From the NCBI GenBank assembly GCA_001247695.2, contig LGRX02035462.1, positions 44,219 through 89,195 on the forward strand: DNA of 44,977 nt, given 5' to 3'. Under the pieces are notes generated by a model, which did not search any database, was not told where the DNA came from, and saw only the letters and a program-made list of their open reading frames with translations. Positions within the stretch are counted from its first letter, which is position 1, and the number at the start of each line of letters is the position of its first letter. This DNA comes from Cymbomonas tetramitiformis (lineage: Eukaryota; Chlorophyta; Pyramimonadophyceae; Pyramimonadales; Pyramimonadaceae). Made by a program: the position numbers and the translations under genes. This document shows positions 1-11,151 of this stretch, piece after piece.

Positions 1-883
1 GTTGTGCCAGCGCCCCGCTCTTTGGCCGAGCTGCCCACCGGATGGTTGCGCCAGCGCCCCGCTCTTTGGCCGAGCTGCCCACCGGATGGTTGTGCCAGCA
101 CCCCGCTCTTTGGCCAAGCTGCCCACCGGATGTTTATTGCCAGCGCCCCGCTCTTTGGCCAGCTGCCCACGGATGGTTGTGCCAGCGCCCGATCTTTGGC
201 GAACTGCCCACCGGATAGTTTGTGCCAGCGCCTTGCTCTTTGGCCCGAGCTGCCCACCGGATGGTTGCGCCAGCGCGCTCTTTGGCCGGGCTACCTTGCC
301 GGATGGTTGCGCCAGCGCCTTGCTCTTTGGCCGACTGCCCACCGCATGGTTGTGCCAGCGCCCCGCTCTTTGGCCGAGCTGCCCACCGGATGGTTGTGCC
401 AGCGCTCCGCTCTTTGGCCGAGCTGCCCACCGGATGGTTGTGCCAGCGCCCCGCTCTTTGGCCAAGCTGCCCACCGCATGGTTGTGCCAGCGCCTTGCTC
501 TTTGGCGGGCTGCCCACCCGGATAGTTGCGCCAGCGCCCGCTCTTTGGCGGAGCTGCCCACCGGATGGTTGTGCCAGCGCCTTGCTCTTTGGCCGAGCTG
601 CCCACCGGATGGTTGCGCCAGCGCCTTGCTCTTTGGCCAGGCTGCCACGCATGGATTGCACCGGCGCCCGCTCTTGGCCGAGCTGCCCACCGGATGGTTG
701 TGCCAGCGCCTTGCTCTTGGCGACTGCCCACGGGATGGTTGTGCCAGCGCCCAGCTCTTTGTGGCCCGAGCTGCCCACAGATGGTTTGTGCCAGCGCCCC
801 GCTCTTTGGCCGAGCTGCCCACCGGATGGTTGTGCCAGCGCCTTGCTCTTTGGCCGAGCTGCCCACCGGATGGTTGTGCCAGC
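1..883. repeat. 44-bp minisatellite, about 20 copies
   Basis: Tandem array with a 44-bp unit of the type GTTGTGCCAGCGCC...CCCACCGGATG. Copies differ by substitutions and small indels. It runs off the left edge of the window. All long ORFs here are by-products: because 44 is not a multiple of three, the same peptide words recur in every frame. It lies directly upstream of exons of the LRR gene and is probably intronic, but the left boundary is outside the window. Confidence 0.93.
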
Positions 884-993
884 GCCTACACGAGCTGCCT
901 CATGAGCTACCGGGGAGAACTCTGACCTCGGAACGTGGACTTGACGAGTGCTGAGGTGGCCGGCTGTTGCGGTCGTGGCTCCCGTCTGGAGCA

Positions 994-3900
994 GGGGAAT
1001 CCGCTGGCACTCCTACAGAACTACCGGACGTCCGTGCTGGCAGCCCTCCCGGCTCTCGAAAGCTTTGACGGGAAGAGCATCCCCCAGGACAAGTCCAAGT
1101 ACGAGGGAGAGCGGCCTCCCACCAGAGCCACAGAGGTGTGCCCCGCTTTCCATGCAGCCTCCCACCAGAGCCACAGAGGTGCGCCCCGCTTTCCATGCAG
1201 CCTCCCACCAGAGCCACAGAGGTGCGCCCCGCTTTCCATGCAGCCTCCCACCAGAGCCACAGAGGTGCGCGCCCCGCTTTCGATGCGGCCTCCCGCCAGA
1301 GTCACAGCTCCTCTCCCTGTGCATACCCCCTCAGACAATGCACGAGGGGGATCAGGATCACGGAGGTATGGTGAAGCTACATCCACGTCTTTCCGGCGCA
1401 GCCACGTCATTCGATCCCTCTCAGGCCCCATCGTGTCCTATTCCAACCTGGGAGTGCTGGGGATGGCAGGCGGCCCGCCTTCGATAGGATCTTCGGTAGG
1501 CATAAAACGGGGGACGTCTCAGTGAATTGTGCACCGTTCAGATGAACTGTGCTGCCCGAGCGAGGTCCACGGTGCATCGCTACAGTCACAGTGTGATCCG
1601 CATCCGGCACAGTTGCAGTGTCAGGCGCAGCCCTGTGCACTGCAGTAGCTGTCACTCCTCTTGCTACCTTGCTGGCTCATGTCCCATATCTAGTGAGAGC
1701 ATCGTTCGGTTTGGCTCGGGGGCTGAATCTCGGCAGAAACAGCTAACCTGTGGTCTGCGGAGCGTCACTTGCAGCCCGGAGGCCAGCTGGCGGAGGAGCA
1801 CGCCTTAGAGGAGCCGGTCGTGGTGGATATGAAAGTGTCTGTCGATAAGATAACACCTGTGCTGGTCGAAGGGGACTTGCCCCCGGTGAGGATCCCTGCC
1901 TGGCCCTCGCGAGTACCCTATGGTCTGGACGAGGGAGGCCTGGCCCCGGCCAACTGATGACCGACAGAATGCTTTCAAGCTTTTGGTGGCATACTTGATG
2001 TGTGCATTTGGTGGGCACCTCCGGGCACCTCCAAGCTCTGAGAAAGAAGGTTTTCTATGGGCAGGAACCGGATGAGGAGGAGATCGCAAGGAGGGAGAAG
2101 GCAAAGAAGGACAAGGGCAAGAAAGGCGCAGTGTAAGGGCCTCCGATTCGAGACGTGGGCGTGTCCGCTCCATCTGTAGCTCCAGTTCAACACGTTGGCG
2201 TGTCCGCTCCATCTGTAGCTCCGGTTCAACACGTTGACGTGTCCGCTCCATCTGTAGCTCCGGTTCAACACGTTGGCGTGTCCGCTCCATCTGTAGCTCG
2301 GTTCAACACGTTGGCGTGTCCGCTCCATCTGTAGCTCTAGTTCAGCACGTTGGCGTGTCCGCTCCATCTGTAGCTCCGGTTCAACACGTTCAACACGTTG
2401 GCGTGTCCGCTCCATCTGTAGCTCCAGTTCAACACGTTGGCGTGTCCGCTCCATCTGTAGCTCCAGTACAACACGTTGGCGTGTCCGCTCCATCTGTAGC
2501 TCCAGTACAACACGTTGGCGTGTCCGCTCCATCTTTAGCTCCGGTTCAACACGTTGGCGTGTCCGCTCCATCTGTAGCTCCGGTTCAACACGTTGGCGTG
2601 TCCGCTCCATCTGTCGCTTCGTGTGCTGCCTGTGTGCCGTCTTCTGATCGTAGATTTGAGCACCGCTTCAAATCAGCGGACAAAGTAGAGTCGAGGTGTG
2701 CGATGTGCAACAGGGAGGAGGAGCCCGAGCTACCAAAAGTAACATTCCACATAGAGTACGAGCTTCTGGGGCACATGGCCTTCGTGACGGACAGCTTGAT
2801 TGCCGGGGAGCCTCCTGAAGAGGAGGAGGAGGAGGTGGTGGAGAAGCCCAAGAAGGACAATCCGAAGGTGAGACCAATCGCTGTTTGCCGCCCTCCTGAA
2901 GTAGAGGTTGCCCGCAGAACCAGCTCAGTGGAGCGCGGCTCGGTGCAGTTTCCCGGCTGAGCTGGTGCAGTTTCCCGGCTGAGCTGGTGCTGTTGGCGCG
3001 GCCTGCCACCCGGAGCTGGTTGAGAAACCTTCAGCGCCACGCTTCTCTCCTTCAGAGAGCCGGAAACGCGCCGGCGCTCTTTCGCGGTGTCCCCCTGGAG
3101 CAAGCAGTGTGGCGCGGTGTGTCACTTGGCGGCGCACTTGAGCGTGTTCCAGCGCCCTTCTCTCTTTCTGGCGGTTCACCTCCACAGCGACGAGAGCTCT
3201 TCACCGGCCCGCAGCCAATGGGATGCAGCGGTTCACCTCCACAGCGACAAGAGCTTTTCACCGGCCCGCAGCCAATGGGATGCAGCGGTGTTTCGAATTC
3301 GAGTAGCAGAGAGGGCGTTGGTGACGCTGGTGTTTGCTCATGACGGCCTTTGACTGGTGACGCTGGTGTTTGCTCATGACGGCCTTTGACTGGTGTTTGC
3401 TCATGACGGCCTTTGACTGGTGTTTGCTCGTGATGGCCTTTGACTGGTGCGCACGATTCCGCTGGAGGGCAGGATAAGAAAGGAAAGGGGAAGAAGGAGA
3501 AGGAGCCGCCACCGCCGCCGCCCGAAGATGTTGTTCCGAAGAAGTGGCCTGACCACAAGTTCGCCGCGCTGCCCCGTACAACCGCTTCCCGCGACATGTT
3601 CAGAGGTGCGCGCTCCTGGCGTCCCCCCCGCGCCGCCCTCCCGAAGCTAGATCAGACCTCTGCCATCGAACGGTTGAGAGCGTGCGCGTGCCATCAAACA
3701 GCTGAGAGCGTGCGCGTGCCATCGAATGGCTGAGAGCGTGCGCGTGCCATCGAACGGTTGAGAGCGTGCGCGTGCCATCGAATGGCTGAGAGCGTGCGCG
3801 TGCCATCAGACGGTTGAGAGCATGCGCGTGCCATCGAACGGTTGAGAGCGTGCGCGTGCCATCAAATGGTTGAGCGTGCGCGTGCCATCGAACGGCTGAG

Positions 3901-6900
3901 AGCGTGCGTGTGTTATCGAGAACGGTTGAGCGTGCGCGTGCCATCAGAGCGGTTGAGAGCGTGCGCGTGCCATCAGACGGTTTGAGGGCGTGCGCTGCCA
4001 TCGAATGGCTGAGCTGCGCGTGCCATCGAATGGCTGAGAGCGTGCGCGTGCCATCGGAACGGTTGAGAGCGTGCGCGTGCCATCGACGGTTGAGCGTGCG
4101 CGTGCCATCGAGCGGTTGAAGCGTACGCGTGCCATGAATAGTTGAGACGTGCGCGTGCCATTGAACGGTTGAGAGCGTGCGCGTGCCATCGGAGCGGCTG
4201 AGAGCGTGCGCGTGCCATCGAATGGTTGAGAGCGTGCGCGTACCATCACGCATCCTTATGGGACACGAGCACTCGGCAGTGCCTAGGTATCGTCCTATCG
4301 CCGGTCGATCACCACCTTCATGCCTGCAGACGCGAGGCTTGCGATAAATAGGTGGTAGCATGAAGCCTGTGTGGTAATGTTGGAGTTGCCGGTGTGGGAT
4401 CGCTCACACGAGGGATAGCTCAGCTCGTTCAACATCAGCAGCGCGCCGCCTGCCATCTCTCAGCATTTGCCGGCACGACCACCAACCTCCTGATAAGGGG
4501 CCCCATCGCACGGCCGAAATGTGGAGTTGATGGGTCTGCCAAGGGGAGCTGCAGATGGTATACAGTTCACCTTGGTGAAGATCATCCCGCCACCTTTGCC
4601 GCCACCGCCAGAGGAGCCGGAGGAGGAGAAGAAGCCGGCAAAGAAAGGTACGCTTTCAGCAATTCAGCTCACACCCTCCAGCTTACAGTCTGTCAGATAC
4701 GGGTCAATGGGCACTGCGGCACATCTATGGTCACCAGTCGACACGCATCCGACCATCACTATAAACTGCTCTATATAATTTCCATACACTTTTCCCTATT
4801 GGGTTTTGGAAAATTTTTACCGTTCCGATGGATTCCTTGGGTCAATTATAGCCGGATGGCATGCTACGTTATACTCAAATAGCCCATCCTACCGGTCAGA
4901 TTGTAAGCCTCAAATCTGACGTCTCAGAATCGATCACCGTCATTTTCAAAAATCTTCATCGGATCGCATGGTCATTTTTACGATTTCGGCAGCACTCCGA
5001 TCGACATTAAGGCCGTTCGGGGAATTCGGTTGGCTTGCTTGGATCAGCACCTTCGTGGCAGACCCGCACTTTCCGCACATCAGTAGACATTATCAGCCGC
5101 CAAAGTATGATTTTCTTTAGCACTGCAGAGCCTGCAGACATCTGTGAATGTCTAATGGATGCCCAATCTTTTGCATACAAGTATGCTGAAAAATGCCTGA
5201 TATGATAGGTGCTATATGTAAGCAGCGGCGCGAACCTTGTGCGCGGAGTCCACTCACCGATTCTGGTCGGAATCGGTGAGTGGAGCTTGGGTTTTAGTGG
5301 TGCCCAAGTCGCAACGGCGTTTCCGGCTGTAAGCTCTGTAATGATATGAGATGCACAACGACGTGAAGACTCCAGCAGCAGGCTTCGCGTTCAAGTCTGC
5401 ACGTTCTAGTTGTGTCAATGCGCTGCATGACCCAACTAGGCTGAGTGCTGGGTGAAAAAAATGCTTCGTGAAGATGGAATGCGCTGAGTTGAAAATAGTC
5501 CCCAACAGTTTCAAACTGCTAAAGACTGCGTCTGAAAACTGCTCTCCGCACGTGACTTTGCAGCACGCATGAGAACAGCATTACTCCGCCTAGATGTCCT
5601 TCGATATTCGTATAGAAAAGCCAGATTTTGAAATGCTATAACTTTAGATGTCCTGGGCCTTTCGAGGCGTTCGGCATATCAGCGTGCTCGGCATAGCAGT
5701 CCCAACAAAAGTTATCGTTTGAGCGAGCCCTAATTGACCGCCTAAGGGTCGAAAGATGCGGTTGAAGAATCTGGACATTAATCATACACTGCTTGAAACG
5801 AGCGAACGGCAAACGGTAACTTCTCTGCGTATACACAGTCCAGAGGGATGCAGCTTTCGCTGGCTTCGAAAAAATTAGTCCGCCTGCCTGAATAGCAATT
5901 CTGCCTTAAGTATGGGCTCCCGACTGTGAAGGCGCTTCAAAGGTTGTGAAGGGGAACCGGTCTTGGGAAACGGACCGGAAAAGTTCTGACTGTGACATCG
6001 GAACAGCATTCTCGATCTGCGCAGTGTTAAGATGACCCGGCGGCTGCATGCGTGTCGACTGATGACCATACACATCGCGATGGAGCAGCTTCTCGGCAAG
6101 CCGCTGCTTCAGCCAATGCCTTTGGAACCTTGACCAATGAGGCGTCGAGCGGATTCCTGTCCGCGGAGCATTCTTGACTTTGCTCGGAAGACTTGTCGCA
6201 ACCTGTGTGACCTGACAGGGGATCTGCCGGCAGGCAAAGGGACGACACCTCCAGCTCCCGAGCCGGAGCCTGACCCGGATGCGCCGCCACCACCGCCGCC
6301 GCCGGAGCCGACGCGTATTGTGATGGGCACCGCACAGTGGAAGCCCACAGCTCTCCTCGATGGCGAGGTCTGCCTTGCCCTGCTCACCCCGTGGCCCCAC
6401 CTGCCGGCCTCTCAGTGGCCCTCCGATGTACACCAAAGGCCCAACTCATGCATCGGAGTGCCACCAAGGACGGAAGAAACGGACCGGTGACAGCAATAGA
6501 GTGATTGTGACCAATCGCTTTATCATTGAGGAAGGAGAATCCGGATGAGTGTCCCGAAGTGTGTGCTGAATCCTTTGATCCCCGGCGTGGGTACATAGTG
6601 CAGCCGGTCTCCTGCGGCTACGGTGTGCCAAAGGAGTCGGTCCAAGGATAAGCACACACAGACCGCAAACAATGCGAGTTGGGGGGGTCATGGAGCTGTG
6701 AAGCAGACGATCAAGGCTCAAACAGTGGTGAGCTTCAAGCCCCCGCCGGAGCTGTTTAACGCGAAGGGGATAATGACCCCCCTGAAGGTAGAGTAGACCT
6801 CCTCTCCACCCTTGCGCCACGCGCTCCCCTGGATGCATGCGGTTTGGCTCTCGGGGATCAAGCTAACGGAGCTGCTGACTCGTCATACAGAGTCGTCTCG

Positions 6901-7505
6901 TATGGCTAACATGCTTTGCTCGTCGGAGCCACATACCGGATCACGTGGTTCGTCGGCTCGAAACCCACTCAGCGATTCTGCCTCTGCATGCGTACCTTCA
7001 TTCTCAGCCGCCTACCCGGCCCTCGGGCTGGTGACGCACAGTCAAAGGGGAAATGGATGACGGGCATTGCAGAATACTGCGAAGTAAGTTGGCAGTAACT
7101 GAGACCTGACTATGACGCAGGGGCAAGACATGGAGAGCACGGGCACTGCGAGGATCACCTTCACTCTCCATGTTCCGGTTTGTCAATGACAGAACCCTTG
7201 GCTTCTTTTCCACTTCCATGGGATTTGGGTTTTAGATGCAGTTTGGGTTTTAGATGCAGCTCATCGCGCACAGCAATTAAGCCACAGTAGGCTGAACTCG
7301 CGAAACTGCATCCAGTGAAGCAGCGGCCAGCTTATCGCGCCAATGTGTCCACTCATCAACTAGATAAAGCAGGGAAGATTCATTCCTGACGGGCTGAAAC
7401 TTACAGGAACCACCAAAGAAGGAGGAGCCAGAGGCAGAGATAAAGGCTCCCGAAAAGGTTCCAGAAAAGGTGCTACACGCACCAGCCACACCTAACACCA
7501 ACTAG
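994..7505 (+). CDS. 3' part of a leucine-rich-repeat gene, LRRC43-like, multi-exon
   Basis: Exon islands in one orientation suggest a single gene. The first (994-1135, after CAG) encodes the C-terminal cap of an LRR domain: GNPLALLQNYRTSVL, then LPALESFDGK, the usual NPL...YR..V...LP.L..LDG pattern. Further likely exons: 1424-1494; about 1740-1885 (donor G|GTGAGG); about 1968-2130; 2654-2867 (AAG|GTGAGA); 3473-3605 (GAG|GTGCGC); 4566-4647 (AAG|GTACGC); 6219-6367; about 6536-6655; about 6680-6786; 7121-7175; and a terminal exon 7407-7505 ending in TAG. The linkers are Pro-rich and acidic or Lys-rich (PPPPPPEDVVPKK, EEPEEEKKPAKK, PPAPEPEPDPDAPPPPPPPE). Axonemal LRRC43 is my best guess from the cap plus the charged tail. 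Only the LRR cap is directly visible. The 5' end is outside the window, not all phases join cleanly, and the 1968-2130 exon changes frame near 2043. Confidence 0.55.
1115..1312. repeat. 43-bp minisatellite, 4.5 copies, at an exon-intron junction
   Basis: Units start at 1115, 1158, 1201 and 1244, with a divergent partial unit from 1289. Each 43-bp unit carries a donor-like CAGAG|GTGCGC and ends in an acceptor-like pyrimidine-rich stretch plus CATGCAG. The first unit directly follows the LRR-cap coding sequence, so the array seems to have grown from the splice junction of that exon. Confidence 0.9.
2152..2617. repeat. 39-bp minisatellite, 12 copies
   Basis: Unit CACGTTGGCGTGTCCGCTCC followed by ATCTGTAGCTCCGGTTCAA. 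Being a multiple of three, it stays open on the plus strand as a 13-residue repeat (HVGVSAPSVAPVQ) and runs in frame into the next exon at 2654. An acceptor-like TCGTAG before 2654 favours an intronic array, but an expressed 13-residue repeat cannot be excluded. One copy has an internal 9-bp duplication near 2388. Confidence 0.9.
3171..3284. repeat. 57-bp tandem duplication
   Basis: Two copies of a 57-bp unit beginning GCGGTTCACCTCCACAGCGA (3171-3227 and 3228-3284), differing at about two positions, in the intron before the 3473 exon. Confidence 0.88.
3331..3447. repeat. 27-bp minisatellite, 4 copies
   Basis: Unit TGTTTGCTCATGACGGCCTT plus TGACTGG at 3331, 3367, 3394 and 3421. A 9-bp TGACGCTGG-type spacer follows the first copy. 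The array ends about 25 bp before the acceptor of the 3473 exon. Confidence 0.9.
3661..4246. repeat. 28-bp minisatellite, about 21 copies
   Basis: Unit GAGAGCGTGCGCGTGCCATC plus a variable 8-mer (GAACGGTT or GAATGGCT). It follows the donor of the 3473-3605 exon after about 55 bp. Units vary by single-base indels, so the minus-strand ORFs here are repeat artefacts. Confidence 0.92.
4648..6218 (+). other. Long intron of the LRR gene, containing a perfect hairpin
   Basis: No coding signal is seen between the 4566-4647 exon and the 6219 exon. A perfect 13-bp inverted repeat lies at 5251-5263 and 5270-5282 (CACTCACCGATTC with a six-base loop). The ORFs on either strand have no recognisable content. 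Confidence 0.5.
6536..6655 (+). repeat. Block X, forward copy (probable exon)
   Basis: One frame reads ENPDECPEVCAESFDPRRGY, then IVQPVSCGYGVPKESVQ. The same block occurs inverted at 8572-8700 and 9648-9790. Compared with the 9.7-kb copy the codon differences are about four synonymous and three non-synonymous, with no indel, so the block looks coding. A TGA at 6508 in that frame means the exon would have to start after it. It is followed by GGATAAGC rather than a standard GT donor. Confidence 0.5.
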
Positions 7506-8571
7506 GTAGGTAGCTTCTACCAGCGGCGCCTTCTCTGGTGCACCTCAGAGACACTTTCCTCCATGGGCGCTTGCGAGTGACACATAGTGAATTTGTGGTG
7601 GGGTGTGGTGCGCACCGAACCCAAGCTTGCTACTTTTGCTTGGGCTCGGTGTCAGGTCATGTATGATGTTTTTTCGAGATGGACTGAATTAGGAACAGTA
7701 AAAAGTAGAGATGGGGCGAACCATTTGTAAAGCAAAACACATATTTGATATCGATATCAATGATTGTTGCCGTTGTAGTATAGTGGTTCTTTTTTGTGGA
7801 GCTGAGGTAACCTTATGGACTGAAATGAATATCCTGACTGTTGAGAAGGTGTTTGTTAGAAGATCTGCATCGGATAGCTGAATATGATAGCACTGTAATC
7901 CTCAAATATTCTCAGAGTCAAAATTCTCGTCTCAATCCATTGAGTCAACTTGGCTGTGCAGCGTATCTATATATTAAAGACTGCAACAGTTATTCAACAT
8001 GTTCAACATCATTTTAGGGACATTGTAGGGAAGGTGGCTCGCAGAAAGGATTTTGTCCGATACAAAGCAGAATTTTCGATATCTTTCAGTGGTACTAACT
8101 AGCGATGCGTTGCGTCTGGTCATCAGGAGAAACCGTCCAGTCGAGGAAAAGGGAGCGCAAAATCGAAGAGATAAACGTGGCAAAAACAAACATTTGACAA
8201 AACTTTTTGGCAATAAACATTGCCATCTGTTTCCGATCAATGGACAAGCTGCTGTTTCAGCTCGGATGACAATTTTCTCAATACTGATGAATGCATCTTT
8301 GCACGCTTCGCTGAATGTAGATGTTCTGGGTATGCATGGAGATATATGGAGACTTTATGCTGTGCATATACTGATACTGATACTAGAATAGACAACTCCA
8401 GGAAAACTGCATGCGGCTCTCCAATAGTGAATATGAACGGATAGTCCTCGTAAGAGCCGTTGCTGATTGCATTTAATAATGATGCATTCAACGATCACTG
8501 AAGGGATAAACATGGGAAGATTCGTTTGGCTATTAGTCATTGGTATTTGTTTTCCAAAATTGATGTGTGTG
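7506..8571. other. Intergenic or 3' flanking DNA, no gene seen
   Basis: AT-richer sequence after the LRR gene stop, with no coding signal. The ORFs at 8053-8391 and nearby have no recognisable domain or splice context. A duplicated GTTTTAGATGCAG word occurs at 7228-7260, inside the last intron. Confidence 0.5.
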
Positions 8572-8800
8572 TATGCTTATCCTTGCGACTCCTTTGGCAC
8601 CCCGTAGCCACAGAAGACTGCACTATGTACCCACACCGGGGATCAAAGGATTCAGCACACACTTCGGGACACTCATCCGGATTCTCCGGAGCTCACTAGT
8701 GAAGAATGGGACCCCCTAAGCCTCGCTGAGCCACCCGAGCCCCTGTGCATCTGCACCACCAGCGCACTGCTGCCTTGTGCCTGAAGCCGGTTCATCCGTG
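8572..8800 (-). pseudogene. Block X, inverted damaged copy 1
   Basis: The reverse strand matches the probable exon at 6536-6655. A 4-bp deletion after GTGCAG shifts the frame, so this copy cannot encode the same peptide. It continues into a GC-rich segment (CTCGCTGAGCCACCCGAGCC on the plus strand) shared with 9806-9895. Confidence 0.7.
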
Positions 8801-8811
8801 CCCCCCGATTC

Positions 8812-8814
<3 letters not shown>

Positions 8815-8843
<29 letters not shown>
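8815..8843. repeat. TG dinucleotide microsatellite
   Basis: A GTGTGTGT run interrupted once by TTT. Confidence 0.9.
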
Positions 8844-8844
<1 letters not shown>

Positions 8845-8938
8845 CCGAGAGCTCGGTAGATTCGTCCGTCGTGCTGCGAGGAGAGGCAGAAGGTGGTGAT
8901 GTACACCTTCTGTGTTCTCCCTTGAATTTTGTGGGGAG

Positions 8939-9662
8939 CACTTAGGTGCCCGCATGTTTCCTTTTTTTGACATGGGGTGTCCATGCTTTGTGGTGTGACT
9001 GCATTCATGACATAACCATGGACCAACAGGTCCCATCCATCGACCGGGAGCCACTGGGGGGCATGCCAGCAGGGTCCGCTTACTCCGTAACCCAGAGACC
9101 AGCAGTTGTTTGGCGACGATCGGTCACATCGTATCATCTTTCCATGCTGCTTTGCATTTGGGTTGGGAATATGTATGCGTTTGTGGTATCTTGTCACGGC
9201 CCCGCCCTGCTCTTGATTTGCTTCTCACATCCACTGGGATGATGATGGGCTGGCTTTTGTTGGCCGATCTCGTGCCGTTCAGTGTGTGTGTGCTTATCTT
9301 AGCACTTAAGTGCCCGCATCTTTGCATTTGTTGACATGGGGTGTCCATGCTGTGTGGTGTGACCGCATTCATGGCATAACCATGGACCAACGGGTCACAT
9401 CCATCGACCCTGAGCCACTGGGGGGCATGCCAGCAGGGTCCGCTTACTCCATAACCCTGGGACCACCTATTGTTGGGCGATGATCGGTCACATCGTATCA
9501 TCGTTCCATGCTGCTTTGCATCTGGGTTGGGAATATGTATGACTTTGTGGTATCTTGTCACGGCCCCGCCCTGCTCTTGATTTGCTTCTCACATCCACTG
9601 GGATGATGGTGGGCTGGCCTTTGTTGGCCGATCTCATGCCGTTCAGTGTGTGTGCGTATCCT
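8939..9662. repeat. 364-bp tandem duplication
   Basis: Two head-to-tail copies (8939-9302 and 9303-9662) with a constant 364-bp offset at both ends: CACTTAGGTGCCCGCAT/CACTTAAGTGCCCGCAT at the start and GCCGTTCAGTGTG at the end. The minus strand stays largely open in both copies, with similar peptides, but I recognise no domain. It sits between the two inverted copies of block X. Confidence 0.9.
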
Positions 9663-9895
9663 TGGACCGACTCCTTTGGCACCCCGTAGCCACAGAAGAC
9701 CGGCTGCACTATGTACCCACGCCGGGGATCAAAGGATTCGGCACACACTTCTGGACACTTATCCGGAATCTCCGGAGCTCGCTCGTGAAGAATGGGACCC
9801 CCTGAGCCTCGCTGAGCCACACGAGCCCCTCTGCATCCGCAAAGCCAGCACACTGCTGCCTTGTGCCCGAAGCCGGCTCCTCCCTGCCCCCCGAG
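9648..9895 (-). repeat. Block X, inverted copy 2 (frame intact)
   Basis: The reverse strand reads EIPDKCPEVCAESFDPRRGY and then IVQPVFCGYGVPKESVQ, the same peptide as the forward copy at 6536-6655. Upstream on the minus strand it is open to about 9928. Together with 8572-8800 and the 364-bp duplication it forms a rearranged inverted derivative of part of the LRR gene locus or of a repeat that both contain. Confidence 0.65.
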
Positions 9896-11053
9896 CTGCG
9901 CGAGCCATATCTCCACCACCAAGCTCACGCGCAGGACCGCCCCTCTGCTCCCTGAGCCTCACTGGGCCACCTGAGCCCCTCTGCGGCTGTCCTGTCGGCG
10001 CACTGCGGCTGTGTCTCTGAAGCCGGCTCACCTCCGCCAATCGAGCCACCCCTTCACCACCAAGCCCACATCCCACACCCCCTGCCCCCTACACACCCTA
10101 GAGCCTGGTCTCAAGAGAGCTTGCCCACCCACGCCACGGCCAGAATGTCCAAGGGCTGTCTCAAGGGGCTGAGAATGATAAACTGGGTTGCCCTCATCCG
10201 AACCTGCGCACCCGCCACCGACTTGCGCCTGTAGCCCTCTACCCCCGCACCAACTCCACATGACTGAAGCCCTTGCTGTGATTGCCTTGCGAGGAAGCTG
10301 CGAACTTGAGCATTGCGCTCCACACTTCTTGCCCTACAACTGTCATGCCGCACTCGTTCCTACTTGGGGTCATATCCCCACAGTTGCCTGTGTGTCCCAA
10401 GCCCTCCCGGTGGCCGATAGTTCAATGTGTGTGTGTGCTTATCGGTGATCAACGGCCACGTTGTGGGGTACCGGTATCTCGTCGTTAACGAGGACGGCCA
10501 CTGGGGTGTTTTCGATGATGGGATGTGGTTGTCCCTGTGGTACCTTTCTGGTGGGTAATGCCTCTTTGAGAGCGTCGGAGATTCGTCTGCGGCTCGCTCT
10601 TTGGGAGTGTCTTGTCTGACGTTTGCTCCCTCTCCGTGTCCCGTACTCCATGGTTATTATACGTGCCGGGGGATTTGTGTTCTTTGACCCAGATGTGAGG
10701 TACTGGCGCGTCGCTGTGGGAGGAGCTTTGTACAAAACATATCAACAAAAAATGAATCCAGACCTTTCCCAATTTTTTGGGTCATTCTCGATTCTGCATG
10801 ACCACACTTGCAAGTGCATCAGTTTATGCATGACCACGCCCTCAAATTCACATCGTCCCCCGATTTGATATGATTTTTCGCGCCATAGCCCCTAGAAAAT
10901 GGCGTTTTCGGTGGCATGGCATGGCACCCTGCCGTCGCGTGCGTGGAGCGGAGCCAAGTCAGATAACCATGAAATTTTGAAAATACAACATTTTTGGGGG
11001 TATTCAAGTATTCTCAATCCTTGTGTTACGGCGTGACATACTCTTGTCCCCAG
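9896..11053. other. Repeat-rich DNA, no gene identified
   Basis: 9950-10030 is another weak copy of the GC-rich segment at 8736 and 9806. The word GTTCAATGTGTGTGTGTGCT at 10419-10438 resembles the end of the 364-bp units. A minus-strand ORF at 10439-10735 has no domain I recognise. Confidence 0.45.
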
Positions 11054-11127
11054 AGTTTCTCCGAGCGCTGCCGCTGTGCGGCCGCGAGGGTCGACATTAC
11101 AGTTGATCGAAGAGGCTCGGAGAAACT
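11054..11127. repeat. 13-bp inverted repeat (stem-loop)
   Basis: AGTTTCTCCGAGC (11054-11066) pairs exactly with GCTCGGAGAAACT (11115-11127). Just upstream are GGCGTGACA (11032) and ACTCTTGTCCCCAGAG, both of which recur in a similar structure at 29467-29598. Confidence 0.75.
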
Positions 11128-11151
11128 GTGGTGTGCACACGTGCAGTTGTA

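Noticed and set aside
1..883. Long ORFs on both strands in the 44-bp array
   Set aside because: The unit is not a multiple of three and all frames give similar peptides; these are repeat artefacts.
3661..4246. Regular repeats that might suggest a CRISPR array
   Set aside because: Head-to-tail units without unique spacers, in a eukaryotic intron; a minisatellite.
5240..5251. GCGCGGAGTCCA, a 12-base match to the TIR of the 262-bp element
   Set aside because: No second arm and no core nearby; a 12-base match is plausible by chance in 45 kb.
7776..7786. TAGTATAGTGG, identical to a tRNA A box
   Set aside because: No B box (GGTTCGANTCC) and no acceptor-stem pairing within 100 bp, so not called a tRNA or SINE.
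8053..8391. 112-codon plus-strand ORF
   Set aside because: No ATG context, domain or splice evidence, and composition like the flanks.
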